Positions 7,061 to 14,667 of a stretch of DNA of 24,265 nt are shown here, piece by piece. Under the pieces are notes generated by a model. The model saw only the letters and a list, made by a program, of their open reading frames with translations, searched no databases and had not been told where the DNA came from. The position numbers were made by a program, and so were the translations under genes. Source of the DNA: Bacillota bacterium (GTDB lineage Bacteria > Bacillota_E > Symbiobacteriia > Symbiobacteriales > Symbiobacteriaceae); assembly GCA_003242675.1 (NCBI GenBank), contig QGVE01000026.1, forward strand, positions 1 to 24,265, written 5' to 3'. Within the stretch, counting starts at the first letter, position 1. Each line of letters opens with the position of its first letter.

Positions 7061-8266
7061 GTGAAGCGCTTTCTGTTGATCCCGCTGCTGATCATGGCCC
7101 TGGTGGGCTGCACCGCGCTATCGGCCGGACCCGCGGATCCGGGGGGTGGATCGGGCTCCGGGGCGGCCGGCGAAACCGGCGCCGGGCCGCAGGGCGGTCC
7201 GGCGAACGGGGGCACGCCGGGAGACCAGGCTGCCGGGGATGGGACCGGGACCGCCGCCCCCGACCCGTCGGGCGGCGCGGCCGCCGGGCAGGACGGCAGC
7301 GGCACCGGTGACTCGCCCGGTGACGGCGCCGGCGCCCCCGGGGAAGGGTCGCCGGGCGTGACCATCACCTTCGTCGGCGACATCATGCTGGCCCGCCGCC
7401 CCGGCGAATACCTGGCGATGGGCGAGGACCCGTTCGCCGGCGTGGCGGACGTGCTGACCCGCTCTGACCTGACGGTCGGCAACCTGGAGTGCGTCGTGTC
7501 CACCGTGGGCGAGCCGGTCCCGAAGTGGTTCAACTTCCGCTGCCACCCCCGGGTGGTGCCGGTGCTGGCCCGGTACTTCGACGCCGTGTCCGTGGCCAAC
7601 AACCACTCCGGCGACTACGGCAAGGAGGCCTTCGCCGAGCAGCTGCGCCTCCTGCGAGAGGGCGGCGTGGCCTACTTCGGCGGCGGCATGAACTTCGCGG
7701 AGGCCCACCGGCCGCTGATCCTGGAGCAGGGCGGCCTGAAGATCGCCCTGCTCGGGTACAACAACGTGGAGCTGCGCAGCTACGAGGCCGGGCCGGACAC
7801 GCCCGGGCTGGCCTGGCTCGAGCCGGACCAGCTGGCCGCGGACGTGCGCGCCGCCAAGGAACAGGCGGACATCGTGGTGGTCTACCCGCACTGGGGCTAT
7901 GACTATATGTTCTGGCACGCCGAGGACCAGGCGGAGCTTGCCCGGATCGCCATCGACAACGGCGCCGACCTGGTGGTGGGCAACCACCCCCACGTCACTC
8001 AGCCGGTGGAGATCTACAAGGACCGGCTGATCGCGTACAGCCTGGGAAACTTCGTCTTCGACGACTTTCTGGACGTGGGCCCGGACCTCGCCGAGCCGGC
8101 CCGCACCAGCTGGGTCCTGACGGTGACCGTCGGGCGGGACGGGATCCGGCACTGGGAGACCCGGGTGGCGCGCACCGACGACCGGGGCTTCCCCCAGTGG
8201 ATCGAGGGCGCGGCCTCGCCGTGCAGCGACGGTGCGCCGGAGGATGGCTACCTCTGTTACCCGTGA
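7061..8266 (+). CDS. CapA-family (PGA_cap) lipoprotein
   Basis: Exported protein with the CapA-type metallophosphatase-like fold found in poly-gamma-glutamate capsule genes and many orphan envelope proteins. The GTG start at 7061 follows AAGGAG at 7047-7052. The signal peptide MKRFLLIPLLIMALVGC gives a lipobox LVGC with C17 as the lipidated residue. Residues about 21-99 are a Gly/Ala/Pro/Asp low-complexity linker. The domain starts at TITFVGDIML (101-110) and has GNLECV (140-145), a later VSVANNHSGDYG, HWGYDY and GNHPHVTQPVE, ending with SLGNFVFDDF. These are the conserved metal-site-like motifs of the family. No capB/capC synthesis genes are nearby, so capsule function is not implied. Its stop overlaps the convergent arginase stop by 10 nt. 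Confidence 0.92.
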   Translation: MKRFLLIPLLIMALVGCTALSAGPADPGGGSGSGAAGETGAGPQGGPANGGTPGDQAAGDGTGTAAPDPSGGAAAGQDGSGTGDSPGDGAGAPGEGSPGVTITFVGDIMLARRPGEYLAMGEDPFAGVADVLTRSDLTVGNLECVVSTVGEPVPKWFNFRCHPRVVPVLARYFDAVSVANNHSGDYGKEAFAEQLRLLREGGVAYFGGGMNFAEAHRPLILEQGGLKIALLGYNNVELRSYEAGPDTPGLAWLEPDQLAADVRAAKEQADIVVVYPHWGYDYMFWHAEDQAELARIAIDNGADLVVGNHPHVTQPVEIYKDRLIAYSLGNFVFDDFLDVGPDLAEPARTSWVLTVTVGRDGIRHWETRVARTDDRGFPQWIEGAASPCSDGAPEDGYLCYP

Positions 8267-9156
8267 CGCGCGCCTGTCCTCACGGCGCACGGGCTGCCCG
8301 CGCGGCCCGGGGACTGACGGCACCACTCGTCCAGCGCCGCCCGGATCACCGCGTGGGCCAGCTGCTCGGTGGCACCGCCCACGTCCCGGTCGGGGTGGAA
8401 CTCGACGACGTCCAGCGCGAGGAGGTTGCGGCCCCGGACGATATCGGCCACCAGCGCCACCGCTTCGTCCCGGGTGAAGCCGCCGGGGACGGGGGTCATG
8501 GTGCCGGGGGCCTCGGCCGGGTCCACGGAGTCGATGTCAAAGGAGAGGAACACGGCGGGCTTCAGGCTGGCGAGCAGCTCCGCGCGCCGGGCGCGGAGGT
8601 CGGCCGGGGAGACCACCTCCACCCGAGCCTCGGCCAGCAGCTCCCGCTCGCCGGGGTCCAGGTCGCGGATCCCCCAAAGGCGGAGCTGGTCCGGTCGGAC
8701 GACCCCGGGCATCGCGTCGGGCAGGAGGCCTGCCGCGAGGGAGAGCACCATCCCGTGCGGATTGCCGGACGGCGAGGTCTCGATGGTGTTGAAGTCGCCG
8801 TGGGCGTCGACCCAGACGACGTCGAAGTCGTATCCCATGGCCGCGAGAGCCATGATCGTGCCCAGCGAGGTGGAGTGGTCTCCCCCGATCGTCAGCAGCA
8901 GGTCGCCGGGACGGGCGACTTGCTGCCAGTGCGCCTGCTGGCGCCGGGCGGCCTCCACCACCTTGGCGACGCGCACGGGGACGGGGTCCGACCGCAGCCC
9001 GGGCGGCAGTGGCATGTCGCCGTGGTCGATGACCCGGTGGCCGAGCTGCTCCAGGTACTCCAGCAGCCCGGACGCCCTCAGGGCCTCCGGGGCGTGCCGT
9101 AGGGCGTCGCGCGGCAGCCCGAGCGTGGTGGGGAAGCCGAGTAGGTGGATGGTCAT
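8257..9156 (-). CDS. rocF: Arginase
   Basis: Hydrolyses L-arginine to ornithine and urea with a binuclear manganese centre. The 299 aa length is the usual bacterial size. Metal ligands are visible: H94 in GGDHS (91-95), D117, H119 and D121 in DAHGDFN (117-123), and D207 and D209 in FDIDSVDP (206-213). The ETSPSGNPHGM stretch after DAHGDFN is typical of arginase rather than agmatinase or formiminoglutamase. A conserved Glu lies in LDVVEFHP. The tail after residue 278 (about 21 residues, Arg/Gly-rich) is longer than usual and runs into the CapA gene's 3' end. No other arginine-catabolism genes (rocD, rocA, permease) are adjacent. An 18-nt palindrome lies about 47 nt upstream of the start. Confidence 0.93.
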   Translation of the reverse strand: MTIHLLGFPTTLGLPRDALRHAPEALRASGLLEYLEQLGHRVIDHGDMPLPPGLRSDPVPVRVAKVVEAARRQQAHWQQVARPGDLLLTIGGDHSTSLGTIMALAAMGYDFDVVWVDAHGDFNTIETSPSGNPHGMVLSLAAGLLPDAMPGVVRPDQLRLWGIRDLDPGERELLAEARVEVVSPADLRARRAELLASLKPAVFLSFDIDSVDPAEAPGTMTPVPGGFTRDEAVALVADIVRGRNLLALDVVEFHPDRDVGGATEQLAHAVIRAALDEWCRQSPGRAGSPCAVRTGARHG

Positions 9157-9202
9157 CGCGTCATTCTGCCCCCAATGTTGGCAAGAGTGTATTCAATTTG
9201 GT

Positions 9203-9220
9203 ATATGCACTTGTGCATAT
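9203..9220. promoter_or_regulatory. 18-nt palindrome in divergent rocF/spore-protein region
   Basis: ATATGCAC TT GTGCATAT is a perfect dyad (8-bp arms, 2-nt centre) in an AT-rich island inside GC-rich DNA. A related half-site, GTGTATTC, lies just left at 9187-9194. The element is centred between the divergent starts at 9156 and 9301 and looks like an operator. It does not fit the spacing of a standard ArgR box, so the binding protein is unknown. Confidence 0.5.
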
Positions 9221-9300
9221 TCGGGTTCAGCCCGTGAGATTCCTGCTCCTTCGTTTATTAAGCCCCATCTGCGGCCAACCTAGGGGCGGGAGGGAGCGAC

Positions 9301-9552
9301 ATGCCGAAGAACGCGAAGTCCCCGAGCGGCAAGGGGAAGCAGAAGAAGCCGAAAGAGCTGACCCCGCTGGACCGGCTGAAGCTGGAGATCGCCAAGGAGC
9401 TGGGGCTGGCCGAGAAGATCGCCAGTGCCGGCTGGGCGGAGCTGACCGCCGCGGAGTCGGGCCGGCTGGGCGGCGTCCTGAACCGGCGGCTGAAGGAGCT
9501 TCAGCTCGCCATAGGCCCCAAGGGCACTCTCATTCCCACGGCGAAATCGTGA
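9301..9552 (+). CDS. Small acid-soluble spore protein, alpha/beta type
   Basis: Alpha/beta-type SASP, which coats forespore DNA and is degraded by the GPR protease on germination. Features of the family: LKLEIAKELGL at 26-36 (the KyEIAxELG segment containing the GPR cleavage site), a GW at 44-45, and the second conserved helix TAAESGRLGGVLNRRLKEL at 49-67 with its Gly-Gly hinge. The 83-aa length and the Lys-rich N-terminus (residues 1-19) resemble clostridial longer SASPs rather than the roughly 70-aa Bacillus forms. The start is ATG at 9301 after GGGAGGGAG at 9288-9296. It is monocistronic, with its own terminator at 9564. Expression is expected in the forespore under SigG, but I could not identify a convincing SigG promoter. 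Confidence 0.85.
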   Translation: MPKNAKSPSGKGKQKKPKELTPLDRLKLEIAKELGLAEKIASAGWAELTAAESGRLGGVLNRRLKELQLAIGPKGTLIPTAKS

Positions 9553-9563
9553 CGGAACCGCAT

Positions 9564-9595
9564 CCCCTGGAGGCCCCCCTTCCAGGGGGCTTTTT
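9564..9595 (+). terminator. Rho-independent terminator of the spore-protein gene
   Basis: GCCCCC (9573-9578) pairs with GGGGGC (9585-9590), followed directly by TTTTT (9591-9595). An alternative longer pairing joins CCCCTGGA (9564-9571) to TCCAGGGG (9581-9588). The U-tract is on the + side only. Confidence 0.85.
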
Positions 9596-9612
9596 CGTTG
9601 TGCCGGCCCGGG

Positions 9613-10203
9613 TCAGCGACTGGCCGGCGCGGCGGCGGCTTCGCTCACTTCGGCGTGGCGGAAGCAGTCGACCAGATGGTCGTTGACCATCCCGACGCTC
9701 TGCATGTAGGCGTAGCAGATCGTCGGGCCCACGAAGGCGAACCCGCGACGCCGGAGGTCCCGGCTCATCGCCTCCGCCTCCGGGCTGGTCGCCGGCACCT
9801 GAAGCGGCGTGCGCCAGTGGTTGATCCGGGGCCGGCCATCGACGAAGCCCCAGATGTATCGGGCGAAGCTGCCGAACTCCTCCTGCACGGCCAGGAAGGC
9901 CCGCGCATTCTGGATCGCCGCCTCGATCTTGCGCCGGTTGCGGATGATCGACCTGTCCTGCAGGAGCGCCGCCACGTCATCTGGGCCGTATCGCGCCACC
10001 TGAGCCGGATCGAAGCCGGCGAAGGCCCGGCGGTAGCCCTCCCGCCGCTGCAGGATGGTCGACCAGCTGAGGCCGGCCTGTGCAGCCTCCAACACCAGGA
10101 ACTCGAACAGGGTCCGGTCATCGTGGACGGGCACGCCCCACTCCTGGTCGTGATAGGCGACCAGCAGAGGGGTGGTGGCCCAAGCGCACCGCTGTCGGGT
10201 CAT
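9613..10203 (-). CDS. tag: DNA-3-methyladenine glycosylase I
   Basis: Constitutive-type Tag glycosylase excising 3-methyladenine from DNA. The 196 aa from the ATG at 10203 match the family length; a GGAGGGAGGCAGG stretch lies upstream. The zinc site characteristic of Tag is present: C6 (RCAWA), H18 (YHDQEWG), H176 and C180 (NDHLVDCF). The substrate-pocket residues E39 and W47 appear in FEFLVLEAAQAGLSW at 33-47, and NRRKIEAAIQNARAF at 89-103 is conserved. An in-frame open stretch continues upstream to 10377 but has no coding character. The gene runs leftward behind the SDR gene; the 269-nt gap suggests a separate promoter. It is the second base-excision glycosylase in the window. Confidence 0.94.
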   Translation of the reverse strand: MTRQRCAWATTPLLVAYHDQEWGVPVHDDRTLFEFLVLEAAQAGLSWSTILQRREGYRRAFAGFDPAQVARYGPDDVAALLQDRSIIRNRRKIEAAIQNARAFLAVQEEFGSFARYIWGFVDGRPRINHWRTPLQVPATSPEAEAMSRDLRRRGFAFVGPTICYAYMQSVGMVNDHLVDCFRHAEVSEAAAAPASR

Positions 10204-10353
10204 GAGAACCTGCCTCCCTCCGATCGGGGATCGCTGCGGCTGTCCGCCCCACCCGGCGCCAGGTGCAGACGCCGACCCGTGTGATGCTGAGCGGCTGCCC
10301 GTCAGTCCGTACCGGGGACCGGGCAACACCGCCGCCCGGGCGGACCAGCTTCT

Positions 10354-10392
10354 GGAGTTGCTGGATAGATTCGCCATCCAGGACCGAACTCC
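10354..10392. promoter_or_regulatory. Stem-loop upstream of tag
   Basis: GGAGTT (10354-10359) and CTGGAT (10361-10366) pair with ATCCAG (10376-10381) and AACTCC (10387-10392), giving 12 bp with an asymmetric internal loop. A second overlapping dyad, TTCGCCAT at 10370-10377 with ATGGCGAA at 10401-10408, is mutually exclusive with it. The position is between the SDR stop and the tag start (both -), so it may be the end of one transcript or a leader of the next. There is no U-tract. Confidence 0.35.
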
Positions 10393-10472
10393 TGCTCGGT
10401 ATGGCGAAAATGTGTTCTCCGCAGAGCTGGCCGCCGCAGCGCAACCCCGACGGATGACCTGCGCGGCAGTGC

Positions 10473-11180
<708 letters not shown>

Positions 11181-11207
11181 ACATCCCTCTTCCTTTCGTC
11201 CTGTATT

Positions 11208-11262
11208 CCGGCCGGAGGCCTGCCGGTCGAGCGGACGCCGAAGCGCAGGGCCCTCCGGCCGG
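11208..11262. promoter_or_regulatory. Long stem-loop in the SDR leader
   Basis: CCGGCCGGAGG (11208-11218) is exactly complementary to CCTCCGGCCGG (11252-11262). The stem continues with CCTGC (11219-11223) against GCAGG (11245-11249) across a 2-nt bulge, for 16 bp in total with a 21-nt loop. It starts 28 nt upstream of the SDR ATG and lies between divergent genes, where a terminator is not expected. A leader or attenuator role is possible. Confidence 0.45.
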
Positions 11263-11346
11263 TGGCTTCCCGCTGAGCCCTTCGCAAACCACACCTTCAA
11301 CTCCTTCGTCCAAGTAGATGATATTAGTTTGAAGGGAGTGAAGGGC

Positions 11347-12822
11347 ATGGACCGCTTCCGCCGAGCGCTCGCCTTTGCTCTCGCCGTCGTCCTGCTCGGC
11401 ACGGGCTGGGCGCAGGCGGCCCCGCTGGAGTGGCGGCCGGTCGGCGCTCCGCCGGCGGAACCCGCCGCCACCAGCATCGCCTACGGCGCGGGCCGGTTCG
11501 TCCGGAGCGAGGGCGAGCGGCTGCTCACCTCCACCGACGGCGTGACGTGGAGTCCGGTTCCGGTGGACGACCAGTACCGTTCGCTCTCCGTCTTCTACAC
11601 GGGGAGGGAGTTCGTGGCCATCGGGTGCGGGGTCCGCTGTGACTCCATCCTCACGTCCGCGGACGGCCTCTCCTGGGAGACCCGCTACCGCCTTCCGGGG
11701 CGAGTGAGCAGCCTTGCCGAGATCGCTTACGGGAACGGGCGGTACGTCGTGCGCCTGGACGGCAGCGCCGAAATCCTCTCGTCCGCCGACCTGGCGGAGT
11801 GGACCAGCAGCGCCGCCGGAACGGTGCTCTCGTCCCTCGTCTTCGGCCGGGGGCTTTTCGTCGGCGTTTCCTGGGAGGGCGCGGTCGTGACCTCGCCCGA
11901 CGGCGTGGCGTGGACCGAGGTGTTCCGGGCTGACCAGCCTATCTCCATCACCAGCATGGCCTACGGCGGCGGCCGGTTCGTCGCGGTCGGTTACACGGAG
12001 TCCACTCCCCAGCGGGCGGTCGTCCTGACCTCCGCCGACGGCCAGAGCTGGCAGCTCCGCCTGCTGGAGGAACCGCCCAGGCTGGTCTCGGTGACCTATG
12101 CGGGCGGGCTGTTCCTCGCGAGCGGCGAGGACGTGCTGGCGGTCTCGGCCGACGGCGCGGAGTGGACGTTCAGCCCGAGCCCGATGGGGCAAGCCATGTG
12201 GGACCTGGCCTACGGCGCCGGCCGGTTCGTGGCGGTGGGGCGCGGGGAGCCAATGCGGATCGCCGACGTCTGCGGCACCCTCTTCGACGACGTCCCCGCC
12301 GGCACGCCGTGGTGCGACGCCGTGGAAGGGCTGGCCGCGCGGGGGATCGTCCGGGGAGTCGGGCCGCGCGCCTACGGCCCTGAGAAGCCCCTGACCCGGG
12401 CGGAGATCACGACCCTGCTGGTCCGGGCGCTGGGGGCCGCCCCGGTCGCGGATCAGCCGCTGCCGTTCACCGACACCGCGGGCCACTGGGCGGCCGAGCA
12501 GGGCTACCTGCAGGCGGCGCTGGAGCTGGGCCTCATCTCCGGCTTCCCCGACGGCACCTTCCGGCCGGACGATCCGGTGACCCGGGCGCAGCTCGTGCGG
12601 CTGGCGGCCTCTGCCGCCGGCCTGACCCCCGGCGGTCCCGCGCCGTACCCCGACATCCGCGCGGGCGATTGGTACGCCGGCTGGGTGGCGGCGGCCCACC
12701 GGGCCGGGCTGATCGGCCTGCACGTGCCCTATGCGGTTTGGGGAGAGAACGCGGCCTTCAGGGGCGATCAGCCCGTGAGCCGGGCCGAAGCCGCCATAGT
12801 CCTGGCGAATCTGCTGAAGTAG
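11347..12822 (+). CDS. Exported beta-propeller protein with three SLH domains
   Basis: Secreted surface protein of 491 aa. The ATG at 11347 has GGGAGTG at 11334-11340. The signal peptide covers residues 1 to about 24 (hydrophobic ALAFALAVVLLGTGWAQA). Seven repeats begin with Y/F-x-G/R-x-x-F at about 46, 84, 128, 166, 206, 251 and 289. Repeats 1-6 end in a strand of type TSxDGxxW. The seventh lacks this strand, while the N-terminus carries a spare one (LEWRPVG, 27-33), as expected for a seven-bladed propeller closed by its N-terminus. Residues 313-491 hold three SLH modules: FDDVPAG..RAE, FTDTAGHW..TRAQ and YPDIRAGDW..SRAE. These modules bind the protein to secondary cell-wall polymer. The ligand of the propeller is unknown. 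It is transcribed divergently from the SDR gene and followed by a large hairpin. Confidence 0.9.
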   Translation: MDRFRRALAFALAVVLLGTGWAQAAPLEWRPVGAPPAEPAATSIAYGAGRFVRSEGERLLTSTDGVTWSPVPVDDQYRSLSVFYTGREFVAIGCGVRCDSILTSADGLSWETRYRLPGRVSSLAEIAYGNGRYVVRLDGSAEILSSADLAEWTSSAAGTVLSSLVFGRGLFVGVSWEGAVVTSPDGVAWTEVFRADQPISITSMAYGGGRFVAVGYTESTPQRAVVLTSADGQSWQLRLLEEPPRLVSVTYAGGLFLASGEDVLAVSADGAEWTFSPSPMGQAMWDLAYGAGRFVAVGRGEPMRIADVCGTLFDDVPAGTPWCDAVEGLAARGIVRGVGPRAYGPEKPLTRAEITTLLVRALGAAPVADQPLPFTDTAGHWAAEQGYLQAALELGLISGFPDGTFRPDDPVTRAQLVRLAASAAGLTPGGPAPYPDIRAGDWYAGWVAAAHRAGLIGLHVPYAVWGENAAFRGDQPVSRAEAAIVLANLLK

Positions 12823-12867
12823 TGAGCGCCCCTGCCGGCACGCCGAGCGGCCGGCGGGGGCGCTCAC
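12822..12867. terminator. 17-bp stem-loop after the SLH gene
   Basis: GTGAGCGCCCC (12822-12832) pairs with GGGGCGCTCAC (12857-12867) and GCCGG (12834-12838) with CCGGC (12851-12855), with one G-T pair between them. The stem starts at the last base of the SLH stop codon. There is no U-tract, but the position between convergent genes favours termination. Confidence 0.6.
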
Positions 12868-12871
12868 CGCG

Positions 12872-12899
12872 GGGGCGCCGGCACACGCGGAGGCGCCCC
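12872..12899. terminator. Second hairpin between SLH gene and permease operon
   Basis: GGGGCGCC (12872-12879) pairs with GGCGCCCC (12892-12899) across a 12-nt loop. It sits 8 nt from the end of the leftward permease gene and probably terminates that operon. The GGGGCGCTCAC arm of the neighbouring hairpin is partly repeated here, so alternative pairings exist. Confidence 0.5.
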
Positions 12900-12906
12900 G
12901 CTCACT

Positions 12907-13740
12907 CTATCGTTCATTCCCCGTTTTCGGATCAAAGTAATCCCGCAGCCCGTCGCCGATCAGGTTCACCGAGAGCACCGCCAGCATGACGAAGAGGCCG
13001 GGGAAGACCGCCAGCCACCACGCCTCCGGCAGGTACTGGCGGCCCGAGGCGAGCATCTCTCCCCAGTCGGACCTGGGGGGCTGGGTGCCCAGGCCGAGGA
13101 AGGAGAGGGACGCGGTGGTGAGGATGGCCGAGCCCACCGAGAGTGTCGCCTGCACCAGCAGGGGGCTCAGGATGTTGGGCAGGAGGTGGCGCAGGAGGAT
13201 GCGGCCGTGGGTCGCGCCGGCCGCCTGCGCGGCCACCACGAAGTCCCGCTCCCGGAGGGCCAGCACCTGCCCGCGCACCAGGCGGGCGTAGCCCGGCAGC
13301 GAAACCACCGCGACGGCCAGCATGGCGTTCAGCATCCCGGGGCCCAGCGTGCCCACGATGGCCAGGGCCAGGAAGATCATCGGGAAGGCCAGCAGCACGT
13401 CCAGGAGCCGCATGAGCACCTGGTCCCACCAGCCGCCCAGGTAGCCGGCCACCAGTCCGACCAGGGTGCCGGCGCTGGCGCCGATCAGCACGGGCACCAC
13501 CCCGGCCACCAGGCTCACCCGGCCGCCGTGGAGCGTGCGGGAGAGCAGGTCGCGGCCGAACTCGTCGGTGCCGAAGGGGTGCGCGGCGGAAGGCGGCTGG
13601 AGCCGGATCCGCCAGTCCTGCAGGTTCGGGTCGTAGGGGGCCACGTACGGGGCCAGGAGGGCCGTGAGCACGAGCAGGAGGAAGACCACCAGCCCCGCCA
13701 CGGCCAGCCGGTTGCGCGCGAAACGCCGCCAGTCAGTCAT
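12907..13740 (-). CDS. Peptide/nickel-type ABC permease, DppC-like
   Basis: Second membrane subunit of a peptide/oligopeptide importer (binding-protein-dependent permease family), 277 aa. Its ATG overlaps the stop of the upstream dppB-like gene (ATGACTGA, 8-nt overlap), so translation is coupled. The longer frame to 13767 would run further into that gene. The N-terminus has WRRFARNRLAVAGLV before the first membrane segment (about residues 15-37), then the DppC-specific HPFGTDEFGRDLLSR. Five further hydrophobic segments follow. The cytoplasmic EAA loop is VVAAQAAGATHGRILLRHLLPN, which contacts an ATPase. SFLGLGTQPPRSDWGEML near the C-terminus is a DppC hallmark. It is the last gene of the operon; no ATPase genes follow. 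Confidence 0.94.
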   Translation of the reverse strand: MTDWRRFARNRLAVAGLVVFLLLVLTALLAPYVAPYDPNLQDWRIRLQPPSAAHPFGTDEFGRDLLSRTLHGGRVSLVAGVVPVLIGASAGTLVGLVAGYLGGWWDQVLMRLLDVLLAFPMIFLALAIVGTLGPGMLNAMLAVAVVSLPGYARLVRGQVLALRERDFVVAAQAAGATHGRILLRHLLPNILSPLLVQATLSVGSAILTTASLSFLGLGTQPPRSDWGEMLASGRQYLPEAWWLAVFPGLFVMLAVLSVNLIGDGLRDYFDPKTGNER

Positions 13741-14662
13741 AGCGGATCCGCGGGTCCAGCCCCGCATAGCCCAGGTCGACGATGAGGTTGACCAGGCTGA
13801 AGACCACTGCCACGAACAGGATGGTCCCCTGGATCAGCGGCAAGTCCCGGCTCTTGATGGCCTCCACGGTCAGCCGGCCGATCCCGGGCAGGCTGAAGAC
13901 CGACTCCACCACCACGGCCCCGCCCAGCAGGCTGCCGAACTCCAGCCCCAGGGTGGTCAGCACCGGGATGAAGGCGTTGCGGAGGGCGTGCCGGAACACC
14001 ACCCGCCGCTCTGCCACGCCCTTGGCCCGGGCGGTGCGGACGTAGTCCTCCCGCAGGGCCTCGATGAGCGAGGAACGGGTCATGCGGGCGATGAAGGCGA
14101 TGGAGGCGAGGGCCACGGTCGCCGACGGCAGCACCATGTGCCGCCAGGTGCCGGTGCCGGAAGGCGGCAGGATGCGCAGCTCCAGGGCGAAGAGCTGCAT
14201 CAGCATGATGCCCACCCAGAAGGTGGGCATGCTGACCCCGAGCAGGGCGAGCAGGGTGACCAGGTGGTCGGCCCACCGGTTCCGCCGGACCGCGGCGATG
14301 ACGCCCAGCGGAACCCCCACCAGCCCGGCCGCGGTGAGGGAGATCACCGTGAGCCGGAGCGTGGTGGGGAAGCGGGCCGCGATCTCGCCGGCCACCGGCC
14401 GTTCGCCCCGGAAGGTGCGGCCCAGATCGCCCTGCACGGCCCTTCCGAGGAAGTCCAGGTACTGCACGTGCCAGGGGCGGTCGAGCCCCAGCTGGTGCCG
14501 CAGCCGCTCGATGTCCTCCGCCGACAGCCCCTGGGCCTCCTGGCCGAGGATCGCCCGGACCGGGTCGCCGGGGGTGAGGTGGAAGAGGAGGAAGACCAGA
14601 AGGGTCACCCCGAACAGCACGGGCAGCATCAGCAGGAGCCGGCGTGCGGCGTAGCGCAGCAT
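13733..14662 (-). CDS. Peptide/nickel-type ABC permease, DppB-like
   Basis: First membrane subunit of the importer, 309 aa. The ATG at 14662 lies 5 nt after the stop of the binding-protein gene, with GAGGTG inside that gene's end as ribosome binding site. The N-terminal segment (about 9-28) is followed by the DppB signature FHLTPGDPV (27-35) and a long periplasmic-side loop containing LGLDRPWHVQYLDFL. Further membrane segments lie in the second half. The EAA loop is VRTARAKGVAERRVVFRHALRN, and FSLPGIGRL follows as in family members. It should pair with the DppC-like protein to form the channel. Family assignment is certain; the substrate (di- or oligopeptide, nickel or another solute) cannot be told. 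Confidence 0.95.
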   Translation of the reverse strand: MLRYAARRLLLMLPVLFGVTLLVFLLFHLTPGDPVRAILGQEAQGLSAEDIERLRHQLGLDRPWHVQYLDFLGRAVQGDLGRTFRGERPVAGEIAARFPTTLRLTVISLTAAGLVGVPLGVIAAVRRNRWADHLVTLLALLGVSMPTFWVGIMLMQLFALELRILPPSGTGTWRHMVLPSATVALASIAFIARMTRSSLIEALREDYVRTARAKGVAERRVVFRHALRNAFIPVLTTLGLEFGSLLGGAVVVESVFSLPGIGRLTVEAIKSRDLPLIQGTILFVAVVFSLVNLIVDLGYAGLDPRIRYD

Positions 14663-14667
14663 GGGCG

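Noticed and set aside
7061..8266. Poly-gamma-glutamate capsule locus
   Set aside because: Only the CapA-type protein is present; capB, capC and capD are absent.
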